Shown piece after piece: positions 1 through 5,913 of a DNA stretch of 16,006 bases. Made by a program: the position numbers and the translations under genes. The DNA lies in NCBI GenBank assembly GCA_021160485.1, contig JAGHCL010000093.1:1-16006 (forward strand). The letters are read 5' to 3'. The notes below the pieces were generated by a model. The model made no database searches, was not told the origin of the DNA, and saw nothing but the letters and a program-made list of their open reading frames with translations. Numbering within the stretch: the stretch's first letter is position 1; every line of letters begins with the position of its first letter. The stretch is from Candidatus Desulfofervidaceae bacterium. Its GTDB lineage: Bacteria; Desulfobacterota; Desulfofervidia; Desulfofervidales; Desulfofervidaceae.

Positions 1-447
1 AAAAATTTTCTGAATTTCGTGGTTTTTACTAATAATATCTTCAAAGGTATATTGGCGGGTAATTTCACGCTTTAGCTCTTCGATGGCGGAAAGGTCACGG
101 AAGGTCTCTACGCCTCCTACAACTTCTCCCCCCTCGTTGCGCAAAACTGCAGTGCTGATACTTAAAGGAATCTTCCTCCCCTCACGGTTAACGATATTCA
201 CCGGTAAATCTATTACAGGATTGCCTGTTTTAATAGTCTTTTTTAAAGCACAGTCACTTTGGCAAATGTTGGCATTAAATACCTCATAACAGGGTCTGCC
301 AATGGCATCTTCTCTGGACACACCAATAATCTTTTCGGCGGCCCGATTAAAATAAGTAATCCGCCACTGTTTGTCTACCGCGAATACACCTTCACTGATA
401 CTGTCCAGAATAACCTCAAAAAAGGAGGTTGTCTTTTTTGCTCCCAC
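1..447 (-). CDS. PAS-domain sigma-54-dependent activator (3' part beyond window)
   Basis: Only the N-terminal 149 residues are visible; the frame stays open through base 1. Residues about 8-120 form a PAS domain, with a typical 'DSISEGVFAVD' opening and 'YFNRAAEKIIG' core. The last visible residues (about 134-149, FEDIISKN..) match the usual entry into the AAA+ domain of sigma-54 enhancer-binding proteins, so AAA+ and Fis-type HTH domains are expected outside the window. Three cysteines, C53, C62 and C66 (C-x8-C-x3-C), lie in the PAS domain and could sense redox state or bind a cofactor (inference). The start chosen is GTG at 447; no in-frame ATG exists between it and the preceding stop at 481-483, and no strong ribosome-binding site is visible. 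It lies 33 bp after the fmdB-like gene as the last visible gene of the Fe-S operon, which begins at a sigma-54 promoter. It is therefore the likely cognate regulator, as DVU2106 is in the Desulfovibrio orp cluster (from memory). Confidence 0.85.
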   Translation of the reverse strand, partial: MGAKKTTSFFEVILDSISEGVFAVDKQWRITYFNRAAEKIIGVSREDAIGRPCYEVFNANICQSDCALKKTIKTGNPVIDLPVNIVNREGRKIPLSISTAVLRNEGGEVVGGVETFRDLSAIEELKREITRQYTFEDIISKNHEIQKIF

Positions 448-480
448 TATATGTCTATCCGCGGGTTGTGGTTTAAACCA

Positions 481-744
481 CTATGCCCCGTGTCTCTGGC
501 AACATCGTTTGGGATTTTCACAGGGGGTCCCTCTACTACAACACTTTTGTCCGGAAGTAGAGGCATTTTTGTAATCAGTAGCATAAAACCCACTGCCTTT
601 TAAAATAAAACCCATCCCACCGGTAATGACCCGTTTTACGGGACCACCACACTCAGGACAGGTAGTCAGAGGTTCATCTGTAATCTTTTGCTCCTGCTCA
701 AAGATTTTACCGCAACCGTGGCACTGATAGGTATAAGTCGGCAT
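481..744 (-). CDS. FmdB-family zinc-ribbon protein with Cys-rich tail
   Basis: This 87-residue protein opens with the FmdB/CxxC_CxxC signature: MPTYTYQCHGCG, then CPECGG. C8/C11 and C29/C32 form a probable zinc ribbon, and a 'GGMGFILKGSGFYATDY' segment typical of the family follows. Family members are small putative regulatory or metal-handling proteins without a settled biochemical role. The C-terminal tail (residues 68-82) has five extra cysteines (C68, C69, C75, C81, C82), which could bind a second metal. The ATG directly follows the TAG stop of the NifU-like gene, and GGAGG lies 6 bases upstream, so translation is probably coupled. The TAG stop is in the same frame as the downstream PAS gene. 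Confidence 0.85.
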   Translation of the reverse strand: MPTYTYQCHGCGKIFEQEQKITDEPLTTCPECGGPVKRVITGGMGFILKGSGFYATDYKNASTSGQKCCSRGTPCENPKRCCQRHGA

Positions 745-1173
745 CTATTTCCTCCAAAAATTTCTTATAGCTGTATGCAATGTCTCTATGGCCAAACTAG
801 CACAGTGTTTATCTTTTTCAGGTAGTCCTCCTAAAGCGGCAATAATGTCCTCTGGTGTTATACTCAGGGCTTCCTCTAGTGATTTCCCCTTTACCATCTC
901 GCTTAACACAGAATTGCAGGCAATACTCCCTGCACATCCGTCTGTAAGAAAAGATACATTCTTAATCACTTCACCTTCTATTTCTAAAAACCACTCCACA
1001 CTATCTCCACACTGACCAGTGAGTTTGGCACAGGTATTATAACTTGGCAACCTACCCAAATTACAAGGTTGTTCCCAATGTTTTATTACTTCCGGTGAAT
1101 ATACCTCTCTGGCCTGCTCCATGAGCTTGGCCTCCAAGTCACTCACTAATTTATCAAAATGGCTTTCAACCAT
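745..1173 (-). CDS. NifU/IscU-like iron-sulfur cluster scaffold
   Basis: This 142-residue protein aligns by eye with the NifU N-terminal/IscU fold. The three expected ligand cysteines are in context: C55 in GQCGDSVEW, C80 in TDGCAGSIAC, and C124 in KDKHCASLA. The LGGLPEKDKHCASLAIETL block is a hallmark of this scaffold family. It probably assembles an Fe-S cluster and passes it to partners. The region before C55 holds two further cysteines (C37, C48) that classical IscU lacks. The gene has a purine-rich AGAAGGAAAAG just before its ATG, and lies 11 bases after the J-domain gene and abuts the zinc-ribbon gene. A scaffold beside a J-protein recalls the IscU-HscB pairing, although no Hsp70 (HscA) gene is visible. 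No cysteine desulfurase is visible either. Confidence 0.88.
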   Translation of the reverse strand: MVESHFDKLVSDLEAKLMEQAREVYSPEVIKHWEQPCNLGRLPSYNTCAKLTGQCGDSVEWFLEIEGEVIKNVSFLTDGCAGSIACNSVLSEMVKGKSLEEALSITPEDIIAALGGLPEKDKHCASLAIETLHTAIRNFWRK

Positions 1174-1184
1174 TCTTTTCCTTC

Positions 1185-1517
1185 TTACTTCTTTTCTACT
1201 TTATTACTCCAGACAGGGTCCTGGCCAAATTTATCCACCCACCACCATCCGGTCCCCATCATATTTTTACGAAAGGTTTCTAAATTAAAATTATAGCGAT
1301 AACGCTGGCAGTAGTTTACAACAATCTCATAGGCACGGTTAATTTCGGCCATTTTTTGATGGGCCTCTTCGGTATTTTCACACCGATCAGGATGCCATTT
1401 TTGCACTTTGCGCCGATAGGCCCGTTTTATTTCTGCCTGGGTAGCCAGTATGGGCAATCCCAGGATTTCTCTGGCCCAGGTTAAATCTTCGTAGGTAAGT
1501 TCGTTATCTTCACTCAT
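1185..1517 (-). CDS. Short J-domain (DnaJ-like) protein
   Basis: This 110-residue protein is built around a J domain: 'AREILGLPILATQAEIKRAYRRKVQKWHPDR' contains the invariant HPD at residues 42-44, followed by a helix with 'MAEINRAYEIV'. J domains stimulate Hsp70 ATPases and deliver clients. There is no Gly/Phe region, zinc finger or C-terminal substrate domain; after the J domain only about 40 residues remain, rich in Trp and Asn (GTGWWWVDKFGQ). The ATG at 1517 overlaps the stop of the upstream MinD-type gene as ATGA, which favours this start over one 11 codons upstream (1550) that would lie deeper in the neighbour. Its position beside the NifU-like scaffold suggests an HscB-like role in cluster transfer, but it is not a recognisable HscB. 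Confidence 0.82.
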   Translation of the reverse strand: MSEDNELTYEDLTWAREILGLPILATQAEIKRAYRRKVQKWHPDRCENTEEAHQKMAEINRAYEIVVNYCQRYRYNFNLETFRKNMMGTGWWWVDKFGQDPVWSNKVEKK

Positions 1518-2380
1518 AATGTCTGTAAATATGTATAAACCTTTTCCCACATCTGGGCAACTATATTGGCCGTGGAAGTATCATATTCCACAATGGCCTT
1601 GCCATTTACCACGGCCTCGGTAACTTTGGGGTCAAAAGGGACTTTGCCCATTAAAGCAATATTGTTTTGTTGACAAAACTTCTCTATCCTCTCTGCCATC
1701 TCCAGGTTTAAATCAAATTTATTGATACAGGTCATACAGGGAATACCAAAGTGTTTAAATGCTAGTTGCCAGACCCGTTCCAGGTCATGTAAGCCAGAAG
1801 GGCTAGGTTCGGTAACAATCATCACTGCACTGGCTCCGGTAACCGTAGCAATTACCGGACAGCCAATCCCAGGAGGACCATCAACGATGATTAAATCTAG
1901 CCCCTTATCCTCGGCTAAATTCTTCGCCTGCTGCCTGACTAAGGTAGCAAGAAGGCCTGAGTTCTCCTGGGCAATGTCTAATTGGGCATGCACCATAGGA
2001 CCAAAACGGGTTTCAGAAATAAACCACTTGCCACAAACACGTTGCGGAAAATCAATGGCCTCTACTGGACAAAAATGGACACAAACTCCGCAACCCTCGC
2101 AGTCAATGGGATTTATTTTGTAGTCCTCACTGATGGCCTCAAAACGACATAACTTCCTACATTCCCCACAGGCAATACATTCCTCCTGGTTAATTACGGC
2201 ATAGTGTCCTCCTTTAAAGGACTCTTCATGTTTTACATCTGGGGAGAGAATCAAGTGTAAATCTGGAGCATCCACATCCGTGTCTGCCAAGACTTTATCC
2301 TCGGCCAGGGCAGCAAAACTGGCCGTAATAGTCGTTTTACCTGTACCACCTTTGCCACTGATAATCACCAGTTCCTTCAT
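1514..2380 (-). CDS. MinD/ParA-type ATPase with inserted 2x[4Fe-4S] ferredoxin domain (second copy)
   Basis: This 288-residue protein has a deviant Walker A (SGKGGTGKTT, residues 8-17), a 'DTDVDAPDLHL' Switch I-like block at 33-43, and 'IIVDGPPGIGCPVIA' at 164-178. Between the first and second ATPase blocks (about 60-110) lie two ferredoxin motifs: C68-x2-C71-x2-C74-x3-C78 and C94-x2-C97-x2-C100-x3-C104. This matches the paired MinD-like ATPases of the Desulfovibrio orp cluster (DVU2103/DVU2104 type, from memory). They are believed to act as soluble ATP-dependent factors in metal-cluster assembly, not in cell-division site choice. AGAGG lies 6 bases before the ATG. The gene lies 15 bases after the CGGC gene and overlaps the J-domain gene by 4. 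Confidence 0.93.
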   Translation of the reverse strand: MKELVIISGKGGTGKTTITASFAALAEDKVLADTDVDAPDLHLILSPDVKHEESFKGGHYAVINQEECIACGECRKLCRFEAISEDYKINPIDCEGCGVCVHFCPVEAIDFPQRVCGKWFISETRFGPMVHAQLDIAQENSGLLATLVRQQAKNLAEDKGLDLIIVDGPPGIGCPVIATVTGASAVMIVTEPSPSGLHDLERVWQLAFKHFGIPCMTCINKFDLNLEMAERIEKFCQQNNIALMGKVPFDPKVTEAVVNGKAIVEYDTSTANIVAQMWEKVYTYLQTL

Positions 2381-2395
2381 ATTATGCCTCTTTCC

Positions 2396-2734
2396 TTAGT
2401 GTGTTCCGTAAATAATGGTAACTTTATCTCCAATTGCGCTTTCCAACATTTCTTTAATCTGAGGGAGAAAAGGACAGGAAAAATATTTACCACCCGGGGC
2501 CTTATTTACCATACACGAAGAAAGGGCTATTATCTCAGCACCTTTTTCTACCATTTTTAACGCCCTGGGCAGAATTTCCTTTCCCGGGCAACCACCACAA
2601 GTGACATGTCCTATTACTTCTACTGGTCCCACCTCACTAAAGCAAGCCTTGCCTTCTTTAGCCACGCGGAAACAGCTCGTGCCTGGACACATGGCTTCTG
2701 TGTTCAGACATCTTATAATACCTGCCTTTTTCAT
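2396..2734 (-). CDS. CGGC-domain protein
   Basis: This 112-residue protein carries the namesake motif TCGGCPGK (C46-G-G-C49) and further conserved-looking cysteines at 9, 16, 21, 31, 74 and 87. The overall pattern (a 'CLNTEAMCPGTSCFR' opening, and 'IIALSSCM' before the C-terminal helix) fits the CGGC family (PF08821), proposed to bind metal or an Fe-S cluster and of unknown reaction. Its ATG overlaps the stop of the upstream ATPase gene as ATGA, so it is translationally coupled. It sits exactly between the two MinD-type 4Fe-4S ATPase genes, suggesting it works with that pair, perhaps as a cluster carrier (inference). Confidence 0.82.
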   Translation of the reverse strand: MKKAGIIRCLNTEAMCPGTSCFRVAKEGKACFSEVGPVEVIGHVTCGGCPGKEILPRALKMVEKGAEIIALSSCMVNKAPGGKYFSCPFLPQIKEMLESAIGDKVTIIYGTH

Positions 2735-3576
2735 TTTTCCCTCCCTATGTTTTCCTTTATCTTCTCAAAAAGCCCCAAAAACTGCTCACGCCATTTTTTG
2801 TCTTTTACCAATAACTCACCATGAGCATAATGTTCTGCTATATCCCTGCCAAAGGGAATGGCCATCAGGATAGGAATCCCTTCTTCAGCACAATAATCAA
2901 ACACCCCTTTGTCTCCCAAATCCGCACGGTTAACTACTACCCCCATAGGTAAATTAAGAATACGTGTTACTCCTACAGCTAGTTTTAAATCGTGGAGGCC
3001 AAAAGGAGTGGGCTCAGTAACCAACACGACAAAATCCGCACCTTTTAAAGTGGCAATCACCGGACAAGAAGTCCCGGGTGGGGCGTCTACAATGGCTGTC
3101 TTCTCAGGTTTGATTTCCTTTTTTACTCGTTCAATCAAAGGCACGGCTTGAGCCTCTCCAATGCGCAGGTGACCGTGGATAAACTCTACTTCTCCAATGC
3201 CATTTCCCTTCTCCCAAATACCCACTTCACGCCCGGTTTCAGAAATGGCCTCCTGTGGACAAACCAACATACAACCACCACAACTATGGCACAGCTCAGG
3301 GAAGACCAGAACATTCTTTCCCAAAACAGCCAGGGCATTAAACTGACAAAAATCTGCACATTTTTTGCAAAAATCACATTTAGCTAAATCCACTTTAGGA
3401 ACAGGGATAGAAACCGTTTCCCTATATTCAATCTGTGGTTTCAAGAAAAGATGCCCGTTGGGTTCCTCCACATCACAATCTATATACTGGACACCTTCAC
3501 CCAGGGCTGCTGCTAAATTTGTCGCAATTGTGGTCTTGCCTGTTCCTCCCTTACCACTGGCTACACAGATAATCAT
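2731..3576 (-). CDS. MinD/ParA-type ATPase with inserted 2x[4Fe-4S] ferredoxin domain (first copy)
   Basis: This 281-residue protein has a deviant Walker A (SGKGGTGKTT, residues 7-16), 'DCDVEEPNGHLF' at 33-44, and 'AIVDAPPGTSCPVIA' at 161-175. The ferredoxin insert spans about 61-115, with C67/C70/C73/C77 and C96/C99/C102/C106. It is clearly paralogous to the copy two genes downstream but diverged. Tandem genes of this kind usually produce partners of a heteromeric ATPase complex (known for the orp-type pairs; inferred here). AGGAG lies 6 bases upstream of the ATG. A 151-base gap holding a short tandem repeat separates it from the Gly/Arg-rich gene, and no convincing internal promoter is seen there. 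Confidence 0.93.
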   Translation of the reverse strand: MIICVASGKGGTGKTTIATNLAAALGEGVQYIDCDVEEPNGHLFLKPQIEYRETVSIPVPKVDLAKCDFCKKCADFCQFNALAVLGKNVLVFPELCHSCGGCMLVCPQEAISETGREVGIWEKGNGIGEVEFIHGHLRIGEAQAVPLIERVKKEIKPEKTAIVDAPPGTSCPVIATLKGADFVVLVTEPTPFGLHDLKLAVGVTRILNLPMGVVVNRADLGDKGVFDYCAEEGIPILMAIPFGRDIAEHYAHGELLVKDKKWREQFLGLFEKIKENIGREK

Positions 3577-3601
3577 CCTTCTCTCCTATTCCTAGCCGGT
3601 T

Positions 3602-3646
3602 ATGCGTAGACACTCTATGCGTTAATGTGTAAATGTGTTGATGCGC
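3602..3646. repeat. Degenerate 8-bp tandem repeat, consensus ATGYGTTA
   Basis: Within the gap 3577-3727 the plus strand reads as consecutive octamers: ATGCGTTA (3617-3624), ATGTGTAA (3625-3632), ATGTGTTG (3633-3640) and ATGCGC.. (3641-3646). An outlying ATGCGTAG lies at 3602-3609. A related inverted copy (ATTAACGC) lies at 3696-3703. The same repeat type occurs in the gap at 12861-12898. Function is unknown. Confidence 0.65.
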
Positions 3647-3727
3647 TCTTTTTCATCTTCTCTATCTGCCCATTTGCCCTTTTTCGCTTCTATGTATTAA
3701 CGCTTTCACCCATCTATACTTTTTTAT

Positions 3728-3952
3728 TTATCCTCTTATCATCTGGGTGCCACAATTAGGGCATTTCATTTGCGTGCAGGGTACTCCAGGTTGGTGAGGC
3801 ACTTTTGCGCCACAATTGGGGCAAACACAAAAACCACCAGGGCCCATACCGCCGCGACCACCTCTACCCATACCACCCTGTCCTCGGCCACTACCTCTAC
3901 CCTGCCCTCTACCACCTCTACCTTGACCGCCGCCACCTTTTCCGTTTGGCAT
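3728..3952 (-). CDS. Gly/Arg-rich small protein with zinc-ribbon tail
   Basis: This 74-residue protein has two parts. Residues 1-40 are almost entirely Gly, Arg and Gln in RGG/GRGQG-like repeats (disordered, strongly basic). Residues 42-74 contain two CPNCG motifs (C44/C47 and C64/C67) plus C42 and C59, a likely zinc ribbon. AAGGAG lies 6 bases upstream of the ATG. Small Gly-rich, Cys-containing proteins often sit beside NifX/ORP-type genes in anaerobes, but their role is unestablished. RGG-type tracts commonly bind nucleic acid, which is one possibility; metal-cluster chaperoning is another. The reading frame is convincing because of the structured C-terminus and operon position, despite its low complexity. 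Confidence 0.78.
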   Translation of the reverse strand: MPNGKGGGGQGRGGRGQGRGSGRGQGGMGRGGRGGMGPGGFCVCPNCGAKVPHQPGVPCTQMKCPNCGTQMIRG

Positions 3953-3997
3953 TTATTTCTCCTTTTTTTATTATGCCTTCTCCTAGTTAATGTGAAT

Positions 3998-4032
3998 TCA
4001 GGAACCTGTTGCTTCTAACAACAGGCTCCTGA
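3998..4032 (-). other. Strong intercistronic stem-loop
   Basis: Bases 3998-4011 pair with 4019-4032, giving 13 base pairs, one internal mismatch (A4004/C4026) and a 7-base loop. It lies between the ferredoxin stop and the Gly/Arg-rich gene. On the transcribed strand the stem is followed by AATTCACATT and not a T tract, so it does not look like an efficient intrinsic terminator. A processing or 3'-end-stabilising hairpin that raises expression of the first three genes is more likely (inference). Confidence 0.7.
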
Positions 4033-4040
4033 CCAAAGCC

Positions 4041-4229
4041 TCACTCTTCTTCTATAGTAATACAACCATTAGGACAAACTTCCACGCAACTCATACAACC
4101 CACACAGTCTTCTGCCCTCACAGGTTCTGCTTTATCGTCTATAATTTCCCATACATCCTGCGGACAAATCTCTACACATTCACCACACCCTGTGCAACAA
4201 TTCTTGTCATTTTTGGGGATAAAAGACAT
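4041..4229 (-). CDS. 2x[4Fe-4S] ferredoxin
   Basis: This 62-residue bacterial-type ferredoxin has two classical motifs: CTGCGECVEICP and CVGCMSCVEVCPNG (C-x2-C-x2-C-x3-C-P each). It carries electrons and could supply reducing power for cluster assembly by the neighbouring ATPases. The start at 4229 is chosen because AGGAGG lies about 7 bases before its ATG; an in-frame ATG at 4262 would add 11 residues, overlap the upstream gene and place the ribosome-binding site inside the coding region. A further cysteine directly precedes the first motif (NCCTGC). It follows the ORP/NifX-type gene by 22 bases. Confidence 0.92.
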   Translation of the reverse strand: MSFIPKNDKNCCTGCGECVEICPQDVWEIIDDKAEPVRAEDCVGCMSCVEVCPNGCITIEEE

Positions 4230-4251
4230 AACCAAACCTCCTCCTCTTTCC

Positions 4252-4584
4252 TTAATGATCACAAATATTTTCGCCTGTTTCTAATGTGCCAGCCAGATAC
4301 TGTTTAACCACTTCTTCTACAGGCATCACCGGAGCTCCTACCACTACCTGAATTCCATATTGATTAAAAAACTGCTGGGCACGCATACCCATTCCACCAC
4401 AAATAATCACATCTACATCAAGCTCATTCATCCACGCAGGTAATACCCCAGGCTCATGCGGTGGGGGTGCAAGATAATTGATAGCTGTCACTTCTCCATT
4501 AATTACATCTATAATGGCAAATTCAGGAGCATGGCCGAAATGGGGGCAAAGTTGTCCTTGGTAAGCTGGAATCGCTATTCTCAT
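4252..4584 (-). CDS. Orange protein (ORP)/NifX-type metal-cofactor-binding protein
   Basis: This 110-residue protein belongs to the dinitrogenase iron-molybdenum cofactor (NifX/NifB C-terminal) superfamily. It opens with MRIAIPAYQGQLCPHFGHAPEFAIID, and the central 'VDVIICGGMGMRAQQFFNQYGIQVVVG' is the diagnostic fold segment. In Desulfovibrio, members in this gene context are ORP, which binds a sulfide-bridged Mo-Cu cluster; the same assignment here rests on the neighbourhood and is probable, not proven. A related domain is fused to the C-terminus of the adjacent Mrp protein. The ATG lies one base after the mrp stop, with AGGAGGGG about 7 bases upstream inside mrp, so the two are coupled. No nitrogenase genes are visible, so a nitrogen-fixation role is not supported. 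Confidence 0.9.
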   Translation of the reverse strand: MRIAIPAYQGQLCPHFGHAPEFAIIDVINGEVTAINYLAPPPHEPGVLPAWMNELDVDVIICGGMGMRAQQFFNQYGIQVVVGAPVMPVEEVVKQYLAGTLETGENICDH

Positions 4585-4585
4585 C

Positions 4586-5797
4586 TTATTCCCCTCCTAG
4601 CTCACCAGCAATAAATTTTTGTGCCAATTCTTCAGGTGTCAAATCCGGAATATCCAACACTATACCTACTTTATTTTTGTGAAAAATATACTTGGCCTTT
4701 TCTTTCATACATTTTGTCATGACCACATCTGCCCCCAAGTGAACAAGAGCCATAGGCACCACCCCTGTGCCTTTTTCGGCTGGCCGCATCCGTTCTACCT
4801 TTTTAATTTCTCCGTCTTTCACATGCACCATCGCCAGTTCATCACATTCAGTCAGAAAATGAGCCGGTCTCCCTTCTTTTAAAGGAATAGCTATTTTATA
4901 TTCCTTCTTGGCCCGAATTTCAGAAAGGGGCATAGGCTCCACTTTCATCCGCTTCACCTGTTCTACCAACTTGTCAGCAATTGCACTAAAGGTCTTAACA
5001 TAGGGTCTTTCTTGGTCCTGCATGTATTCTACCAACTTACCCTGATCCCCTGCCTCCACTACACTTAAATCAAGGGGTAACTTGCCCAAAAATTCTATAT
5101 GCTTTTCATGGGCTGTCTTTTCTCCTCCGCCGGTTTTGAAAATATCTACTTCTTTGCCGCAGTGAGGGCAGATAAAACCACTCATATTTTCTACTAAACC
5201 CACAATCTCCATCTGGACTTGGCGGCAGAACTCAATGGACTTTCGCACATCAGCCAGGGAAACCTCTTGGGGCGTAGTCACAATAACCGCCTTAGCATCA
5301 GGTATTAAGTGTGCCACAGATAAAGGCTCATCCCCTGTGCCAGGAGGTGAATCAACCACGAGATAATCCAAATCCCGCCATTCCACATCAGCTAAAAACT
5401 GCCTGATGGCAGAGTGTTTAAGTGGACCTCTCCAGATGACTGCCTGATCCTTATCTGCCATCAAACATTCAATAGAAACCACCTCCAGATTGGGCGTAAC
5501 CTTTTTGGGCAAAATTTTCTGCTGATCAGGTGAAATATCTAAGAGACCAGTCAAATTTAACAGATGGGGCACACTTGGTCCATGTAAATCTACATCCAGA
5601 AGTCCCACCTTGTATCCTTTCTGAGCCAAAGTAATGGCCAGACAGGTAGCAACTGTACTTTTTCCTACTCCACCTTTCCCGCTCATGACCATCAATTTAT
5701 GTTTAATACGGGAAAGGACAGGTTTTAACATCTTCTCTTCGTCTATGCCACATACACCCTTGCTTCCACAGGTTTCACAACTGCTTTTCTCTGCCAT
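4586..5797 (-). CDS. mrp: Mrp/NBP35-type Fe-S carrier ATPase fused to ORP/NifX-like domain (MrpORP)
   Basis: This 403-residue, two-domain protein is MrpORP-like. Residues about 33-285 are an Mrp/NBP35 P-loop ATPase, with deviant Walker A (SGKGGVGKST, 39-48), 'LLDVDLHGPSVP' (67-77), 'VVDSPPGTGDEP' (147-158) and the C210-P-H-C213 motif that bridges an Fe-S cluster between monomers in this family. The N-terminus has C7, C10 and C16, a plausible extra cluster site like that of NBP35. Residues about 299-399 are an ORP/NifX-like domain. Mrp proteins bind and transfer Fe-S clusters. The Mrp-ORP fusion is known from sulfate reducers, where it is linked to the ORP complex and cell division (from memory). 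AGGAGGGG lies 7 bases before the ATG. It is the first gene after the sigma-54 promoter. Confidence 0.95.
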   Translation of the reverse strand: MAEKSSCETCGSKGVCGIDEEKMLKPVLSRIKHKLMVMSGKGGVGKSTVATCLAITLAQKGYKVGLLDVDLHGPSVPHLLNLTGLLDISPDQQKILPKKVTPNLEVVSIECLMADKDQAVIWRGPLKHSAIRQFLADVEWRDLDYLVVDSPPGTGDEPLSVAHLIPDAKAVIVTTPQEVSLADVRKSIEFCRQVQMEIVGLVENMSGFICPHCGKEVDIFKTGGGEKTAHEKHIEFLGKLPLDLSVVEAGDQGKLVEYMQDQERPYVKTFSAIADKLVEQVKRMKVEPMPLSEIRAKKEYKIAIPLKEGRPAHFLTECDELAMVHVKDGEIKKVERMRPAEKGTGVVPMALVHLGADVVMTKCMKEKAKYIFHKNKVGIVLDIPDLTPEELAQKFIAGELGGE

Positions 5798-5830
5798 AAA
5801 TCTCCCCTCCTTTTGATTTTTTGTTTAAAA

Positions 5831-5846
5831 GCAATTTGTATGCCAA
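5831..5846 (-). promoter_or_regulatory. Sigma-54 (RpoN) promoter of the Fe-S/ORP operon
   Basis: The minus strand reads TTGGCATACAAATTGC: GG (5844-5843), exactly 10 bases, then GC (5832-5831). This fits the -24/-12 consensus TGGCAC-N5-TTGC with only small deviations. Transcription would start near 5820, about 23 bases before the mrp ATG. It is in the right orientation and at the right distance, and the operon itself encodes a sigma-54 activator. Confidence 0.85.
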
Positions 5847-5853
5847 TTCGTAA

Positions 5854-5871
5854 AAGGCCAGTATAGGCCTT
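5854..5871 (-). terminator. Possible weak intrinsic terminator of the solute-binding-protein gene
   Basis: AAGGCC (5854-5859) and GGCCTT (5866-5871) are perfect 6-bp arms with a 6-base loop. On the minus strand the stem ends in TTTTA, about 75 bases after the SBP stop. The stem is short, and the element lies just upstream of the sigma-54 promoter, so it could instead be an operator. Confidence 0.45.
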
Positions 5872-5913
5872 AATTTTCTTAAAAGCAAGCCCTGTTCACA
5901 ACTTTTTCGCTGG

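Noticed and set aside
259..603. Plus-strand frame of 114 codons opposite the PAS regulator and FmdB-type genes
   Set aside because: Both minus-strand genes have clear domain signatures here; the plus-strand product has none.
3186..3377. Minus-strand open frame of 63 codons inside the first MinD-type ATPase gene
   Set aside because: It lies wholly within a well-supported gene in another frame, has low-complexity Val-rich sequence and no family resemblance.
1514..3576. Cell-division MinD proteins
   Set aside because: The inserted two-cluster ferredoxin domains and absence of a C-terminal amphipathic membrane helix argue for Fe-S-associated ATPases.
3577..3727. CRISPR array or transposable element remnant in the repeat-bearing gap
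   Set aside because: Units are only 8 bp and contiguous, with no spacers, long terminal inverted repeats or transposase sequence.
1..5850. Nitrogen-fixation gene cluster
   Set aside because: NifU-like and NifX-like domains are present, but no nitrogenase structural or cofactor genes are; the ATPase pair and Mrp-ORP fusion fit the ORP system.
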